64,000 nucleotides of DNA. Origin: Polaribacter haliotis (lineage in GTDB: Bacteria; Bacteroidota; Bacteroidia; Flavobacteriales; Flavobacteriaceae). Location: NCBI RefSeq assembly GCF_014784055.1, contig NZ_CP061813.1, positions 1,079,501 through 1,143,500 of the forward strand, read 5' to 3'. A model generated the notes under the pieces. The model did no database searches. It was not told the DNA's origin and was given only the letters and a program-made list of their open reading frames with translations. A program made the position numbers and the translations under genes. Of the stretch, positions 14,201 to 22,788 are shown in pieces. Each line of letters starts with the position of its first letter. Positions within the stretch are counted from its first letter, which is position 1.

Positions 14201-15431
14201 TATCTGAATTTGTATCTACAAACCCTGGAGCTGCAGGGTCTTTATAATCTATAACTCCATTATTATTCGCATCAAGAATTGGATTTGTACCATTATTTTC
14301 TACGGTGTCTAAAATTCCGTCATTGTCATCATCTAAATCTATATTATCTCCAATTCCATCATTATCGTTATCATTATCAATAACTAAAATACCTAATGTT
14401 CCGTTTTCTGCGTGTAAACCTAAAGTATCTTCAACAGTAAATTTTATAGAAGCATCACCTGCAAAATTTACTACTGGTGTAAAAACTAAACTACCACTGT
14501 TTGTTACTGTGTATGTTCCTACATTTGGGATTATCAAAGGGGAACCTACTTTTCCTTGGTTAGCGGTATTGTTTGGATCAATTAACTTCACTGTAGTTAA
14601 ATCAATATTTCCATCAACATCAATTGCGCCCGTTAAAATATTTCCAGAAAAAGTTGTGCCTATATTTATAGTATTCCCTAAATTATCTACAACTGTTGGG
14701 GCAGTGTTTAAAGTTGTAGTTTGTGGATTACTAAAATTAATTTCTTTTAAAAAACTTACAGAATGTAATCTTGCATAAGAAGAGGTTGTTGCATCTCCAT
14801 TTCTAAATCTAATGGTACTTACATTTTCGTAATCGATTCTTACTACTGCTCTTGGATTTGTAGAAATTCCGTTTATACTTCCAGAAGGCGATTGAAATCT
14901 TGTAAATGGAGCATGGGGTTGCGAAACTGTTAAAAGAGAATTATTTCCTCCTTCTAAAACATACGATTTTGCCACAACTGCACTAAAAAATTCTCTACCA
15001 TCTACATCAATTGCTTCAACAGAAAAATTATTTAAAACAATTGGCGTCCCTATATCTGAAGCATTAGTTACAGTTCCGTCTGCAACAAAATTAATTTCCC
15101 ATTCTACATAACCTCCACCTTGTGTTATACTTGTTGTAGGTTGAAAACGATCATCTGAACCGTAAGTACTTTCGTCAGTTTCACCAATATTTGCGTGTGA
15201 AATATTTACAATAGTTACAACTGCATCTACTGTAATTCCATCTTGATTTACAACTACATTCTGGTAAATGTATTTAGCACCAACTGTATTACTTGCTGGA
15301 CTCCCAGATAAACGAGTAGGACCTTTTGCTGCACTAAATTTAGGTTTTAATTGTGCACTTAAAGTTAATGTAAAGCAAAAAATGAGAATTGCTAATACTT
15401 TTGAAAAAGTGTTTTTTTTGTAGGATTTCAT
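2256..15431 (-). CDS. Giant modular T9SS adhesin with about 30 cadherin/Ig-like repeats, TSP3 repeats and a type B (CHU_C) sorting domain
   Basis: 4391 residues. Signal peptide 1-26. A unique N-terminal domain covers about 27-250. About 30 cadherin-like (tandem-95/VCBS-type) modules of 85-105 residues follow, recognisable by the boundary VNDAPIA and the core [12 protein letters not shown]. Asp-rich TSP3 calcium-binding repeats (DxDxDG) occur in three blocks: about 348-443, 911-1000 and 4003-4290. Two Ig-like domains (QPTxKTVxxG) follow the first two blocks at about 485-580 and 1047-1140. The last 100 residues ([44 protein letters not shown]) form the gliding-motility-associated C-terminal domain, a type B T9SS signal. 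Family knowledge: such proteins are exported by T9SS, held at the surface with PorP/SprF partners, and act as SprB-like gliding or attachment adhesins, stabilised by calcium. The ligand is unknown. It is the first gene of the three-gene operon. Confidence 0.95.
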   Translation of the reverse strand: MKSYKKNTFSKVLAILIFCFTLTLSAQLKPKFSAAKGPTRLSGSPASNTVGAKYIYQNVVVNQDGITVDAVVTIVNISHANIGETDESTYGSDDRFQPTTSITQGGGYVEWEINFVADGTVTNASDIGTPIVLNNFSVEAIDVDGREFFSAVVAKSYVLEGGNNSLLTVSQPHAPFTRFQSPSGSINGISTNPRAVVRIDYENVSTIRFRNGDATTSSYARLHSVSFLKEINFSNPQTTTLNTAPTVVDNLGNTINIGTTFSGNILTGAIDVDGNIDLTTVKLIDPNNTANQGKVGSPLIIPNVGTYTVTNSGSLVFTPVVNFAGDASIKFTVEDTLGLHAENGTLGILVIDNDNDNDGIGDNIDLDDDNDGILDTVENNGTNPILDANNNGVIDYKDPAAPGFVDTNSDNIDDRFDIDKDGKIDQFDTDSDGDGCPDVRESLHVESTVKAGEVQGTGYATDGKVKGFTTAYTGSNTNVVTAGIAEVITNQPTDKTVNAGDNTSFTVATTGNVLQWEVSTDNGASFHTILDNGVYSGTNTNTITITGVTASQNNYLFRLNASKTDYVCEIVSNQAKLTVSTNKPPIANSSAITVEEESKNTSLGLAIPTDPDGNTLTITVTGLPTLGVVKKANGTVVTNGSTLTSAELVGLTYDAPTAYNGTDNPGDFTYSVSDGISPPVTGTTDITITAVNDAPVAVANSGTATEDNPVNIATINVNDTDEDGNVVPATIILIDPTDATNTGKTGTPLVIAGKGTYTIDANGNLTFTPEPNFNGTANINYTIKDNDNFTSNIAPINITITAVNDNPIANPDTNSTTQNVTLTVNGAHGVLKNDTDVESAILTVTTFVIAGDATMHNANQTATITGVGTLKINTNGSYVFVPETGYSGAIPVATYSITDGTGGTASSTLTITLNVDSDADGVPDVTDLDDDNDGILDTQETPGNVNPDADADLDGIPDYKDPDYGTLNASGIVSTFDRDSDGKPDHQDTDSDNDGCPDVKEAGHTESTTKPGEVQGNGIGGDGKVTGFASAYMGRNINVTTAGTAVVVSSQPTNKTVFVGASTTFEATSTGSVFQWQQSIDNGTTYTNVANGGQFVGATSTKLTISNVTIAENNYLFRVVISKPDYVCPTTSDAGKLSVNNTPPVAVDDLNNPTPEDTPIIIATITGNDTDSDGAIVPSTIILIDPNNPANTGKSGTPLVIVGKGTYTVNPAGDVIFTPEPNFNGTADIKYTVKDTRNITSNEGTIGISVTSVNDAPIANNVSGTINEGGVLTLTTITSNDTDVDGTIDTTSIILIDPNNPANVGMTGTPLVIANVGTYTVTGSGTLVFTPVANYYGNPNINYTVEDNLGLISNSATINITVNAVNDAPIANPDTATTPEDVTLNVVSVDGILKNDTDVDGNTMIVTKFVVEGVSVTVDPNIGGKRTIANKGELTIRRDGSYAFVPVLNFHGTIPQVMYTVSDGVNTATSTLDITVSDVDDAPIANPDANTTNEDVILNVSASNGVLKNDTDIDAGTTLVVSSFIVDGIAGTTNANGTVTIPNVGTLKLSANGSYTYTPFANFNGNVPQVTYTISDGILTATSTLDITVIPVNDAPIALPDTNTTNENTTLTVAEVDGLLKNDNDPDGHGINIIQFVVEGVVVDVPVDDPAGASTLIPGKGTLTITRNGSYTFVPVANFNGKVPQIHYTITDDVNTANATLDITVNAVNDAPIANPDTNVTNEDITLTVSALNGVLKNDTDVDEGTTLNVVSFVINGIAGTTNAGTTATIPTIGTLKMNADGSYVFSPALNYNGAVPQVTYTVSDGTLTASSMLDITVNPIDDAPVANPDTNSVNEDTTLTVSVANGVLKNDTDIENDSLTVTKFVVNGTTVPVNATTGGTTTIPGKGDLAIKADGSYTFVPVANFNGAVPQIVYTISDGSKTANNTLELTVNPINDAPIATNDVAGTDPGVAVKIPVLSNDTDIDGDVLTVSNITVASTRGTAVINADGTITYTPNAGVTNGTDTFTYEISDGNGNNTTAVVNISIPVSPFPPVANADTNSVNEDVTLTVNGTDGVLKNDTDGNLDHLTLVSFIIDGVTGTNNAGDLVVIPNVGTIKLNFDGSYIFTPVANFNGNVPDISYTITDGTATANASTTLKITVNPLNDHPVLVADVNSTTENTPINVAAANGVLANDTDIDGDAEHVTQFAINGTTYPVGTTANITEGSIHINADGGYVFTPATNFNGAFPQITYTMTDGTDILSSTLDISVDAVNDAPVAVKDTNSTNEDTLLTVVAANGVLKNDNDVDGDAIIVSAISIGGTAGTVGADINLTEGVLNLKANGSYTFTPTHDFNGNVPQVTYTISDGNLTASSTLDITVIPVNDAPVAVADFGVTNEDVVLTVSAENGILSNDSDVDGNSLTVTKTITQVSIGTTTYNAGETAYLTEGNLVVNSDGSYTFYPASHFHGSVPQVHYIVSDGELTSSSTLDITVNATNDGPTAVADTNSTNEDTILNVSAANGVLKNDTDEENLPLSVTKFQINGTDSNAGTTATITEGTIKINADGSYVYTPASHFHGNVPQITYTVTDGDKTASSTLDITVIEVNDVPLAIADINNTNEDTILSVLAADGVLKNDSDPENHALNVLNFEVNGIPYNAGATATLAEGTVRINQDGSYVYTPALHFKGTVPVITYTISDQVHTAHSTLTITVDNVNDAPIAYADTNNTNEDTILNIDVANGVLKNDSDSDGDTITVTKFQINGTDYNAGTTAPITEGTIKINADGSYEYTPASHFVGTVPQVMYTISDGVLTATSTLDITVSNVNDTPTVVADTNTTLEDTPLNVSATNGVLNNDSDLDGDVITVSQFTINGINYPAETSATIASGVVKISADGSYSYTPTLNYNGTVPTITYTVTDGTNTAHTTLTITVTSVDDNPVAVDDTAATDPNTPIDIPVLTNDTDIDGDVLSVSAIIIQPTKGTAVTNAIGTIKYTPGAGFNNGSDIFTYQVSDGQGGFDTAVVTVIVPKSSFAPIANPDTNITDEEVTLTVADGDTKSIIKNDTDANLDPITVVNFTIGGVTKNAGQTIVVTEGSITVNVNGGYVFIPTPNFNGKAPEIQYEISDGTVSANATSTLNITVNPANDAPIANTDSKTINEDEVLTVSATDGLLMNDTDIDGDVLSVKEFKIGITTYQKGEVAHLTQGNLLILADGGYTFTPTKDFNGTIPPVTYTITDGTAEATSTLNITVDAVNDAPIAVDNLGFTTLEDNAITIPTIGLNDTDDGTVDPLTITLIDPAHPNIIGNSTAPLVITGVGTYTVNNSGDVIFMPVANYNGLANVNYTINDNDGITSNVAKVEITVTPVNDVPVAVFDTNSTLEDTTLTVNATNGLLNNDTDVENTPLTVTQFTIGGTIYPAGETAHLTEGNLVITSSGSYTFTPAKDFNGIVPQVMYTISDGNDIATSTLDITVTSVNDTPVVVDNLDNVTNEDTPITIATITLNDTDDGTVNPATITLIDPNNPANIGNSLTPLEIPNVGKYTIDSFGNVTFEPVANYNGSANVNYTAQDNLGVVSENQATIAITVTPINDVPVANPDTGATAEDTLLTVNTANGILNNDSDVEGLPLKVTQFNANSTSYSAGTAVHIPEGTIKINSDGSYTFNPEKDFNGTVPQIDYTITDGQLTASSTLDISVSPVNDSPVAINNSGNITNEDEPITIATITANDTDDGTVNPASIILIDPNNPANVGNSTTPLVIPNIGTYTATPLGNVTFTPAINYNGPANVNYSVNDNDGVTSNVATINIQVTAVNDAPIANPDTNSTAEDTRLNVTAVNGLLNNDTDTEGTTLTVTEFSIGGTTYPLATATSITEGVVIINSDGSYTFNPASNFNGNVPQITYTITDGNLIATSTLDITVTPVDDAPIANNDEVTTVQNTPVTIPLIGANDTDLDGNVIPSTIILIDPRNPSNTGNSTTSLVVPNVGTFTVDALGNVLFTPIPTFSGIAIVNYTINDNLGATSNKARVTINTLIDSDSDGVADVSDLDDDNDGIPDAVEQNGNPNRDSDSDGIPDHLDLDSDADGVTDLTESGFGAPDTNNDGVIDGAASGSGTNGLFDGIETTPDSGITKDNLRDTDGDIIPDFQDLDDDGDGINTVDEDVVLVDGNPTNDDSDGDTIPNYLDTDDDNDGVLTKNEDINNDGDSTNDNSDGDSIPDYLDEDDDGDGILTIDEDVTLDGDPSNDDSDNDTIPNYLDKDDDGDGIDTKDEDINNNGDPTDDDTDKDGIPDYLDEDDDGDGILTKDEFMSDCDNDGISDNLDLTTCGLIPESFSPNGDGKNDTFEITELYKYPNFKLEIFNRWGAQLYNYSNNGKTSPIWWDGYSTGKLTLNKSKPLPSGTYYYIINFNDGVRKPITGWVYLNR
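2565..3425 (-). repeat. TSP3-type Asp-rich tandem repeats in the adhesin stalk
   Basis: About 290 codons (residues about 4003-4290) of the adhesin repeat the pattern DxDxDGIPDxLDxDDDGDG in units of 20-36 residues. On the plus strand it appears as runs of atcatcatc/tct. Several units are nearly identical at DNA level, for example [11 protein letters not shown] occurring near 2620-2660 and 2830-2870. Known TSP3 repeats bind Ca2+ and form a rigid stalk; here they sit directly before the T9SS sorting domain. Confidence 0.85.
3430..11990 (-). repeat. Tandem array of cadherin-like modules (modules 5-30 of the adhesin)
   Basis: About 26 consecutive modules of roughly 85-105 codons. Three subtypes can be told apart. 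Type B has NGVLKNDTD and SYxFTPxxNFNG. Type A has ITxNDTDDG and [10 protein letters not shown]. Type C has [15 protein letters not shown] and KGTAV. Type C occurs twice (from about 9635 and about 6705), each time followed by a [18 protein letters not shown] module without the usual VND boundary. The seven modules nearest the C-terminal stalk (about 3430-5750) alternate strictly A, B, A, B, A, B, A. No stop or frame break is seen in the array. Confidence 0.8.
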
Positions 15432-15656
15432 ATTAACGTGATTAATGTGAATTTTAGTGGAAAAAATAAAATTTAATTATGTACACAAATATGTAGTAAT
15501 TCAGTTAATAAGGGCTTGTATTGTACTACTCACTTACCACGCAATAATTAAAAAAAAAGTAATTATCTCATAAAAAGAAAAATGCATCTAAAAATATTAT
15601 ATTATTAATAAGAGATAGTTTAAAGTTAATAATAGCTTTCTTTACTAAACCTTTCT

Positions 15657-15664
15657 TATTTTTG
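15657..15664 (+). promoter_or_regulatory. Possible -7 box upstream of the TPR/HTH regulator
   Basis: TATTTTTG fits the Bacteroidota -7 consensus TAnnTTTG and lies 35 bp before the TTG start at 15700. No good -33 TTG is visible, only TTTC at 15637-15640. The 268-bp gap to the divergent adhesin gene probably holds both promoters; no clear consensus was found for the adhesin. Confidence 0.3.
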
Positions 15665-15699
15665 TTATCTTACATTCATCCCCAAGCAATTCTAAAATT

Positions 15700-17292
15700 T
15701 TGAAATCAAAAAATCTATATAAATTTATTTTAATAAACTTTCTTTTTTTGAGTATTGCATCATATTCTCAAAACAAAGCCTCTAATGTTTTTTTAAGATA
15801 TATTGATTCTGCTGATGTAAATATTTACGATCGACCAGTTATTGCTAATAATTTTTTAGATTCCATACCTAAACCTTTAGAGAATAGTATTAAAGGGCAT
15901 ATTGCTAAATACTATCACTTTAAAGCAGTAATTAGTAGTTTTTTAAGTGATGATGCAGAAGTGTATCATTACAATATTCTTTCTTTGAAATATGCAGAAA
16001 AAGAAAAGAATTATGAAATGGCTGGCGCTTCAAGTATCGAATTGTTTTACAACCTTTTCGTTATAAAAAAAGATTCAACTGCGTTGGATTATTTAGAAAA
16101 AGCAGAAAAATTTTACACATTAGATAACAATAAAAAAGGTCTTATAGATGTAATGCAAATGAGAGCTTTTACAGAGTTTAATCGAGATAACTACAAAAAA
16201 AGTAACGACCTACTTATACCTGAATTAGCATTTTATAAATCTATTGAAGACGATTCTTTTTACTATATGTATGCTTTGTTTATGTTAACTTCTAACTATA
16301 TTCATTTAAACGAAGATAGTTCTCGTAAAAAATATTTTAACGAATTTAGAAAATTAGAAAATGACACCACTATTTCTTCATCTCTTTATAAAAAACATAG
16401 TGTTACTTTAAACATTTGTATGCAACATTTGCATTTAGAAAGAGAAGAATTAGATTCGACTTTTTATTATTTAAAGAAAGTAGATCAATTGAGAAGCTCT
16501 ATGAATAATACAGATAAAGAAACTCACTTTAAAAACTACGTTTCTTACTATGAAAAAATAAACAATAGAGAAGCAAAAAACAACTACATTGATTCATTAA
16601 AACTACATAATGAAAACTTGATTGAAAAAAATCTTAGTGCAAGTTATAACATTAATGAATCTCTTCTAGAAACCTCTAATAGCTTAAAAATTGAAACTGA
16701 AAAAAAATTTATAAATAGATATTGGATTTTATTTTTAGCAGTATTATTAATTGCATTAATTATTTTTATATTAGTAAAGCAAAAAACAATTAGGAAGAAA
16801 ATTGAAGAATTTTCGAAAAGGAAAAAAGAGTATACCTTTTTACAAAACAATCATGAAAAATTAAAAGTAAAAGTTAAAGGTCTCGAAAATTATATTGTAG
16901 AAATAAAAAAAGAAGTCAAAAGCATTTCTTCAATTACTACTCTAGAAGAACAAAAGAAAAGGATTCAAGAACTTCATAAAGGAATACACCATAACTCATC
17001 TGTATTACTAGCCAAAGGAGAGAGTCATTTAGACTTAATTAACGAATTAAATGTTGAGTTTTTTAATGAAATATCTATAAAACACCCAGAATTAAATTCT
17101 TCTGAAAGAATAATATGTTACTATTTGTTTATGGATTTTAAAAGTAAAGAAATTGCCGCTTTTATAAACACATCTGTAAGATCTATAGAAAGTAAAAGAT
17201 ATAGAATTGCAAATAAATTAAATATAAAAGAGACAAATTACAACCTTACAGAATATTTAAAAGAGACATTTAAACATACTTTATCATCATAA
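15700..17292 (+). CDS. Membrane-anchored TPR protein with C-terminal LuxR-type HTH
   Basis: 530 residues with a TTG start; the signal peptide MKSKNLYKFILINFLFLSIAS-YSQ begins right there and no ATG lies nearby. Residues about 30-330 are helical and TPR-like, predicted periplasmic. One strong transmembrane helix lies at about 340-361 (YWILFLAVLLIALIIFILV). A basic, coiled-coil stretch follows (about 362-450). At about 463-525 there is a LuxR/GerE-like helix-turn-helix (LNSSERIICYYLF, SKEIAAFINTSVRSIESKRY, ANKLNI). This architecture is known in Bacteroidota as a one-component regulator with an outside sensor and an inside DNA-binding domain. It diverges from the giant adhesin operon, so it may control it (inference). 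No kinase or receiver domain is present. Confidence 0.8.
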   Translation: MKSKNLYKFILINFLFLSIASYSQNKASNVFLRYIDSADVNIYDRPVIANNFLDSIPKPLENSIKGHIAKYYHFKAVISSFLSDDAEVYHYNILSLKYAEKEKNYEMAGASSIELFYNLFVIKKDSTALDYLEKAEKFYTLDNNKKGLIDVMQMRAFTEFNRDNYKKSNDLLIPELAFYKSIEDDSFYYMYALFMLTSNYIHLNEDSSRKKYFNEFRKLENDTTISSSLYKKHSVTLNICMQHLHLEREELDSTFYYLKKVDQLRSSMNNTDKETHFKNYVSYYEKINNREAKNNYIDSLKLHNENLIEKNLSASYNINESLLETSNSLKIETEKKFINRYWILFLAVLLIALIIFILVKQKTIRKKIEEFSKRKKEYTFLQNNHEKLKVKVKGLENYIVEIKKEVKSISSITTLEEQKKRIQELHKGIHHNSSVLLAKGESHLDLINELNVEFFNEISIKHPELNSSERIICYYLFMDFKSKEIAAFINTSVRSIESKRYRIANKLNIKETNYNLTEYLKETFKHTLSS

Positions 17293-17321
17293 ATAGATAA
17301 CTTGAAATAACATTTTTATTT

Positions 17322-17397
17322 GGGCGTTTTAACGGGCTTTCCATTATATCTTTTTGCAAAAAAGCAAAAAGGATGTCATTACAATCCCTAACGCAAA
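17322..17397 (-). repeat. Dispersed palindromic element, copy R1
   Basis: Read on the minus strand it runs GCGTTAGGGATTGTAATGAC, then ATCC, then a hairpin with arms CTTTTTGC/GCAAAAAG, then ATATAATGGAAAGCCCG and a terminal AACGCCC. The ends are partly complementary (GGGCGTT versus AACGCCC). It matches copies R2, R3 and R4 elsewhere in the window. It fills the gap between two convergent genes (17292 and 17446), where the central hairpin could also act as a terminator. Confidence 0.8.
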
Positions 17398-17445
17398 TTG
17401 CTTTTTTGAAAACTTTCTACTAGGTTTTAAAAACTTTTAGCTTAC

Positions 17446-18183
17446 TTATTTCGGAATCAAATCGCAATACCAAAAACTAGTATCGTAGTTTTTTTCTTCT
17501 TCTATGTCTTTTGATTGATGGCAATTGTCATCATCATTATCATGCAAAGTATACGAACGCAAAGTTTTCTCGCCAATGGTAAAATCTACAGGTTTGCTAA
17601 AATTTGGTCCATCAAAAACAAACGTATGAAACTCACCATTTTCTCCACAAACATCTACATTTTCTGGTAAATCTTTTATAAACTGTTCGTCTATAATTCT
17701 ACCGACAAATTCTTCGCCTAATAATTTTGCATTCACACAAACTGTAATTGCTTTAAAACCCAATTCTAAAAATTCGTTTATTATTTCTTTCGTGTCTTTT
17801 TTCCAAAGTGGATACACTCCTTTAATGCCGACTTCTTTTAATTTTGTATCTCTAAACGCTTTTAAATCTTCCAAAAAAATATCGCCAAAAACTGCATGTT
17901 CATATTGTTTTTCAACTAAAGAATCCATTGCTACTTTCATGGTTTCTGAATAAGAATCCATGGTAACATTTGCAGGAAAAGAAATTTTATAAAGTGGAAG
18001 TTCTAAAGATGCTGTTTGTTTTTCGAGTAGTTCTTCTCGTAAACCATGCATAGAAACACGTTTATAATCTTCATTTACAGTCGTTACCAACAAGTTGACA
18101 TCATAGTAAGAATTCTGTTGCATTTTAAACAGTGCCAATGCAGAATCTTTTCCTGAACTCCAATTAAAATAAGTTTTTTTCAT
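17446..18183 (-). CDS. Dph6-related ATP pyrophosphatase (adenine nucleotide alpha hydrolase fold)
   Basis: About 245 residues. The N-terminal PP-loop motif FNWSSGKDSALAL binds ATP with release of pyrophosphate, and the GxGxEGGEFHTFV-like segment appears here as VCGENGEFHTFVFDGP, typical of the MJ0570/DUF71 diphthine-ammonia-ligase family. Bacteria lack diphthamide, so the true substrate in this lineage is unknown. ATGs at 18198, 18186 and 18183 are all in frame; I chose 18183 because MKKTYFNW is the family-like start and it leaves the upstream rimO terminator outside the gene. It lies downstream of rimO on the same strand, but the hairpin between them suggests separate or attenuated expression. 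Confidence 0.85.
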   Translation of the reverse strand: MKKTYFNWSSGKDSALALFKMQQNSYYDVNLLVTTVNEDYKRVSMHGLREELLEKQTASLELPLYKISFPANVTMDSYSETMKVAMDSLVEKQYEHAVFGDIFLEDLKAFRDTKLKEVGIKGVYPLWKKDTKEIINEFLELGFKAITVCVNAKLLGEEFVGRIIDEQFIKDLPENVDVCGENGEFHTFVFDGPNFSKPVDFTIGEKTLRSYTLHDNDDDNCHQSKDIEEEKNYDTSFWYCDLIPK

Positions 18184-18200
18184 CATTTCATTAGGCATAA

Positions 18201-18226
18201 AAAAATCCTACACAAGTAGGATTTTT
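18201..18226 (-). terminator. Rho-independent terminator after rimO
   Basis: A perfect 11-bp inverted repeat, AAAAATCCTAC / GTAGGATTTTT, with loop ACAA. On the minus strand it starts six bases past the rimO stop and is followed by a T-rich run. It sits between rimO and the Dph6-like gene. Confidence 0.8.
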
Positions 18227-18231
18227 AATAT

Positions 18232-19584
18232 TTATTTTTTCCTTTGATTTAAAGGAACTGGTCTTTCTTGCTTTTTAACAGGCGTTCCATGTAAATCGTA
18301 ATCTCCAGCATCGTGAATCTTTACATCTATAAACTCCCCTATTTTAATATAATGTTCTTTTGCGTCTACAATCACATCATTATCTACATCTGGTGAATCC
18401 GATTCTGTTCTTCCGTAGAAATACTCTCCATCTTTTCTATCGAACAAACATCTAAATGTTTTTCCTATTTTTTCTTGATTCAATTCCCAAGAAATTTGAG
18501 ATTGAACTTCCATAATTTCATTCACACGTTTAAACTTCACTTCTGCAGGAACATCATCTTCTAAAACATAAGCACCAGTATTTTCTTCGTGTGAATATTC
18601 AAAAGCTCCCAAACGTTCGAAACGCATTTCTTCTACCCAATCTTTCAATTCTTGAAACATTTCTTCAGTTTCTCCAGGATAACCAACAATTAAAGTTGTT
18701 CTAATTGCCATTTCTGGAACAGCTTCTCTAAATTTATGAATTAAAGCCGTCGTTTTTTCGTGTGTAGTTCCACGTTTCATCGACTTTAACAACTCTGTAT
18801 TTATGTGCTGTAAAGGAATATCTAAATAATTACACACTTTTGGCTCACGTTTCATTACCTCTAAAACATCCATTGGGAAACCTGTTGGAAACGCATAATG
18901 CATTCTTATCCATTCAATTCCATCTACTTTTGCCAATGCTTCTAACAAATCTGCCAAAGCACGTTTTTTGTAAATATCTAATCCGTAATATGTTAAATCT
19001 TGTGCGATTAACATAATTTCTTTAATTCCTTTTTCTGCTAATTTTGTTGCTTCTGTAACAATATCTTCAATAGGTGTAGAAACGTGTTTTCCTCTCATTA
19101 AAGGAATTGCACAAAAAGAACAAGGTCTGTCACAACCTTCTGCAATTTTTAAATATGCGTAGTGTTTTGGAGTGGTTGTTAAACGTTCTCCAATTAATTC
19201 GTGCTTATAATCTGCTTCTAAAACCTTTAATAAATTAGGCAAATCGTGCGTACCAAAATACTGATCTACATTAGGTATTTGCTCTTCTAAATCTGGTTTA
19301 TAACGTTCACTTAAACATCCAGAAACAAAAACTTTATCAATTTCTCCAGCTTCTTTTCTGTTTGCGTAATGTAAAATTGTATCAATAGATTCCTCTTTTG
19401 CTTTTCCAATAAAACCACACGTATTTATAACAACGATATTTCCATCATCATTTTCATCTTCATGTACAACGTTTTTACCATTCGCTTTCAACTGTCCCAT
19501 TAACACTTCCGAATCGTAAATATTTTTAGAACAACCTAAAGTAACAACGTTAATCTTATTTTTTTTGATGGTTTTTGTACGCAT
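18232..19584 (-). CDS. rimO: Ribosomal protein S12 methylthiotransferase RimO
   Basis: 450 residues. The N-terminal UPF0004 domain starts INVVTLGCSKNIYDSEVLMG, with Cys residues for the second Fe-S cluster. The radical-SAM motif EGCDRPCSFCAIP has the three cluster Cys at 151, 155 and 158. Family-typical GKHVSTPIEDI and a C-terminal TRAM-like segment follow. RimO adds a methylthio group to an Asp of ribosomal protein S12. The motif LGCSKN distinguishes RimO from the tRNA enzyme MiaB. Length is normal for Bacteroidota. A possible -7 box TATTTTTG lies on the minus strand at 19679-19672, about 88 bp upstream. Confidence 0.96.
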   Translation of the reverse strand: MRTKTIKKNKINVVTLGCSKNIYDSEVLMGQLKANGKNVVHEDENDDGNIVVINTCGFIGKAKEESIDTILHYANRKEAGEIDKVFVSGCLSERYKPDLEEQIPNVDQYFGTHDLPNLLKVLEADYKHELIGERLTTTPKHYAYLKIAEGCDRPCSFCAIPLMRGKHVSTPIEDIVTEATKLAEKGIKEIMLIAQDLTYYGLDIYKKRALADLLEALAKVDGIEWIRMHYAFPTGFPMDVLEVMKREPKVCNYLDIPLQHINTELLKSMKRGTTHEKTTALIHKFREAVPEMAIRTTLIVGYPGETEEMFQELKDWVEEMRFERLGAFEYSHEENTGAYVLEDDVPAEVKFKRVNEIMEVQSQISWELNQEKIGKTFRCLFDRKDGEYFYGRTESDSPDVDNDVIVDAKEHYIKIGEFIDVKIHDAGDYDLHGTPVKKQERPVPLNQRKK

Positions 19585-19707
19585 ATCTATAGCTTTTTGC
19601 CTTTTGCTCTTTGCTTTTGGCAGATGTATTTGTAATTTTCTATTTCATTTCTTTAAAAATGAAAACGAGTGCAAAAATACGAGTTTTAAAATGATTAATA
19701 ATTGCTT

Positions 19708-21354
19708 CTATTGATAGTTTTTTGGCATTTTTCTAACTTTTGTTAATTGCTCAAAAGCATACCCAATTTCTAATAAGTTTCTTTCGGAAAAAGGCAAGCC
19801 AATAAAAGTTAGACTTACAGGTTCTCCAGAATCTTTATATCCCATAGGAACTGTTAATGTTGGGTATTTCGCAACTGCAGCAATTCCTGAATGATAATTG
19901 TTTATCGATAAAATAACATCTAATTTATCTTCATTTAAAGCTTGTAAATATTTTTGTCCTTCCGAATTTAAGTTTTTCTTTATTTTTCTAAATTCTTCTG
20001 AAGTTGTTTTATCATTTACAATTCCCTCAAACAATTGTTGTCCATAAGGCGCTCTTAAAATAGAGTCGAATTTATTAAAGTTTACAACATCGTTTACATT
20101 CTTTACTTCAATATTTTTGTTGGCATTATTTTTTAAATATTTTGGCAAGTCGTGTTTCATGTCAATATTTAACAACGTTACAAAACCATCAAAAGAAATT
20201 TCTGGAGGTGTAATTTCTACGATTTCAACGCCTACTTTTTTTAATTTTTCCACTGTTGAATTATAAATTGAATCTAATAATAGTGGCTTTAAAACACCTA
20301 TTCTTCTGTTTTCTAATTTATTTCTAAATCCGTTTTGAATGTAATCTTCTTCTATATTTTTTGAAGCGGTATCACTTTTATCAAAACCTCTCATGGCATT
20401 CATAAAAATGGAATTGTCTATGACACTTTTTGTCATAGGTCCTGGCGTATCTAATGTTGAGGAAATTGGAACAATTCCACTTCTACTTAAAACACCAATG
20501 GTTGGTTTTAATCCAACTACCGAATTCTGACTTGAAGGAGATGTAATAGAACCTGCAGTTTCTGTACCAACTGCTGCTACTGCAAAGTTTGCTGCAACTG
20601 TAACTCCACTTCCTGCAGAACTTCCTCCTGTTTCGAATTTCCCTCTTCCATAAGGATTTAAGGTTTGTCCGCCAATTGCAGAATAACCCAAAGGACAACC
20701 AGAACAGAAAAAATATGCCCATTCACTTAAATTAACTTTTCCCAATATAATTGCGCCATTTTCTCTTAATTTTTTAACGATAAAAGCATCTTCAGATGTT
20801 TTATTATCTGCCAAAGCAATTGCTCCTGCAGTTGTTTTCATGTCCTTTGTGTTGATGTTATCTTTTAATAAAATGGGCATTCCGTAGATTGAAAATTCAG
20901 AAACATCCGTTTTAATCTTGTCTTTTTCTCTTGCGTCGTTTAAAACATTTGGATTTAAAGCAATAATACTATTTAAAGACAATGTAGAATCACTTTCGAA
21001 TTTTCGAATTCTGTAGAGATAAAAAAGAGTTAGTTTTTCGTAAGATAACTTTCCTTCTTTTACATTTTTTTGAAGTTGAGGAATTTCTTGTTCTAAAATA
21101 AGTGGCTTTAATTCTTCGTAACTCTCTTCAGAAAAGTTATTTAATTCCTTTTGAAATGGCTTAAAAACTGCATTCATATCTAAATATTTAGATTGAATTA
21201 GTTTAAACTTCATTCGTCCACTTTCGTTTTCTTGCGATTGTGCTAACGCTTCTGTTTCATTGTATTTTTTGAAAGCATCTTTAAAAACAATTTCTTCTTG
21301 CTGACAATTGATAAATAAAATACTTAATAATATTAGAAGAACAATATTTTTCAT
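19708..21354 (-). CDS. Amidase-signature-family lipoprotein
   Basis: 548 residues. A lipoprotein signal peptide ends LLSILFINC, with the lipid-bearing Cys at 18. The amidase signature domain follows: catalytic Lys in MPILLKDNINT, the Gly/Ser-rich loop KFETGGSSAGSGV with the cis-Ser, and the nucleophile region ETAGSITSPSSQNSVVGLKP. The C-terminal YPTLTVPMGY is also family-typical. These enzymes hydrolyse amide bonds; the substrate cannot be read from sequence. A lipid-anchored form suggests action in the periplasm or at the outer membrane on peptides or cell-wall amides. It stands alone, divergent from the serine hydrolase at 21430. Confidence 0.9.
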   Translation of the reverse strand: MKNIVLLILLSILFINCQQEEIVFKDAFKKYNETEALAQSQENESGRMKFKLIQSKYLDMNAVFKPFQKELNNFSEESYEELKPLILEQEIPQLQKNVKEGKLSYEKLTLFYLYRIRKFESDSTLSLNSIIALNPNVLNDAREKDKIKTDVSEFSIYGMPILLKDNINTKDMKTTAGAIALADNKTSEDAFIVKKLRENGAIILGKVNLSEWAYFFCSGCPLGYSAIGGQTLNPYGRGKFETGGSSAGSGVTVAANFAVAAVGTETAGSITSPSSQNSVVGLKPTIGVLSRSGIVPISSTLDTPGPMTKSVIDNSIFMNAMRGFDKSDTASKNIEEDYIQNGFRNKLENRRIGVLKPLLLDSIYNSTVEKLKKVGVEIVEITPPEISFDGFVTLLNIDMKHDLPKYLKNNANKNIEVKNVNDVVNFNKFDSILRAPYGQQLFEGIVNDKTTSEEFRKIKKNLNSEGQKYLQALNEDKLDVILSINNYHSGIAAVAKYPTLTVPMGYKDSGEPVSLTFIGLPFSERNLLEIGYAFEQLTKVRKMPKNYQ

Positions 21355-21429
21355 TTTTTATTATTTTACAATCAAATATAACGCTTTAAACCTTTTAAAG
21401 GAATAACTGTCTTATTATAAATCTACATT

Positions 21430-22506
21430 ATGAAAATTTCTTTATACTACTTTGTTTTTTTACTAATGATTACTATTTCTTGTTCTAGAAAACATACTGA
21501 AGAAATTGTAGTAGCACCAATAAATGAAGAAATCTACTTTCCTCCTTTAAATTCTGAAATTTGGGAAACCACTTCTTTAAGTAATTTAAATTGGAATGAA
21601 AACGAATACAAACCTTTATTAGACTTTTTAAAAGAAAAAAACTCCAAAAGTTTTATAATTCTTTACAATGGCAAAATTGTTGTTGAAGAGTATTTTAATA
21701 ACCATAATTTAAATTCTTTTTGGTATTGGGCAAGTGCTGGTAAAACTTTAACTACAGCAGTTTCTGGAATTGCACAGAATGAAAACTTATTAAATATAAA
21801 TAATAAAGTTTCTGATTATTTAGGTAAAAGTTGGACAAGTTTAACTATTGAAAAGGAAGATTTAATTACTTGTAAAAATTTACTCTCTATGAATTCTGGT
21901 TTAGATGATTCTTTGGGAGATGATATTTCTAAAGAAAATTTAAAATACAAAGCAGATGCTGAAAAAAGATGGGCATACCATAATGTGTATGTAAAAATGC
22001 AAGATGTTATTACAAATGCTACCAACACTACATTTACAAATTATTTTAATACAAAATTAAAAGATAAAATAGGAATGAATGGGTTTTGGAGAAATAGTAA
22101 CAATTTTAATGTATATTGGAGTAATAGCAGAAGTATGGCTCGTTTTGGATTATTAATTGCTGGCAATGGAAAATGGGAAAACACACAAATTATTTCTGAA
22201 GATTTTATAACTGAAGCTACAAATACTTCACAAAGCTTAAACCAATCTTATGGTTATTTATGGTGGTTGAATGGAAAATCTAGTTATCATTTACCACAAA
22301 GTCAGGCTACTTTTAATGGAAAATTAATACCTAATGCACCAAATGACTTATTTGCAGCTTTGGGTAAAGACGACCAAAAAATTTATATTGTGCCAAGTAA
22401 AAAATTAGTAATTATTAGAATGGGAGAAGCTGCAGATTCTAGCAATTTTGCACTTTCAACTTTTGATGTTGATTTATGGGAAAAGTTGAATTTATTAATC
22501 AATTAA
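21430..22506 (+). CDS. Beta-lactamase-fold serine hydrolase, lipoprotein
   Basis: 358 residues. The signal peptide ends LMITISC (lipobox Cys at 19). The class C beta-lactamase/esterase motifs are visible: SxxK as S102-A-G-K105 in WASAGKTL, and YxN as Y183-H-N185. The third box is only weakly recognisable near AALGKDDQ. The segment SRSMARFGLLIAGNGKW is common to the family. Such proteins are usually peptidases or esterases and need not confer antibiotic resistance. It diverges from the amidase lipoprotein with a 75-bp shared upstream region, so the two may be co-regulated. Confidence 0.88.
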   Translation: MKISLYYFVFLLMITISCSRKHTEEIVVAPINEEIYFPPLNSEIWETTSLSNLNWNENEYKPLLDFLKEKNSKSFIILYNGKIVVEEYFNNHNLNSFWYWASAGKTLTTAVSGIAQNENLLNINNKVSDYLGKSWTSLTIEKEDLITCKNLLSMNSGLDDSLGDDISKENLKYKADAEKRWAYHNVYVKMQDVITNATNTTFTNYFNTKLKDKIGMNGFWRNSNNFNVYWSNSRSMARFGLLIAGNGKWENTQIISEDFITEATNTSQSLNQSYGYLWWLNGKSSYHLPQSQATFNGKLIPNAPNDLFAALGKDDQKIYIVPSKKLVIIRMGEAADSSNFALSTFDVDLWEKLNLLIN

Positions 22507-22540
22507 AAAAAATAATATTTGCTCTTCTAACAAAGAATAG

Positions 22541-22580
22541 AAAGTGAAATAAGAAATAATGAAATTTCTTTATTCACTTT
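22541..22580 (+). terminator. Imperfect stem-loop after the serine hydrolase
   Basis: The 17-base arm AAAGTGAAATAAGAAAT pairs with a downstream arm ending TTTATTCACTTT, with two mismatches. It begins 35 bp after the stop at 22506. The gap 22507-22788 is otherwise AT-rich with nothing else recognised. It may serve as a bidirectional terminator between the converging serine hydrolase and ftsY. Confidence 0.5.
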
Positions 22581-22788
22581 ATTTAATACAATTAAAATGA
22601 AATAGATTAAAGAAACTGTTACAAAAATACTATTATGAATATTTTTTTTTTAACAACGTAATAAAATAATTCTTTAGAGATAAGAGGACTATCTATGCTA
22701 AATTTAAGATTATAAGCTACACTTAAGAAACAAGAAATTAAAAATATATTTTAAAAGTCATTTAAATTTATTTTTTTCAGTAAAACAC

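Noticed and set aside
14305..14778. 157-codon plus-strand frame opposite the adhesin N-terminal part
   Set aside because: Antisense of TSP3 and module 1 coding sequence; low-complexity Ser/Pro/Lys composition, no known motif.
21430..22506. Antibiotic-resistance beta-lactamase
   Set aside because: The SxxK and YxN motifs show only the fold; the lipoprotein form and weak third motif fit a general serine hydrolase.
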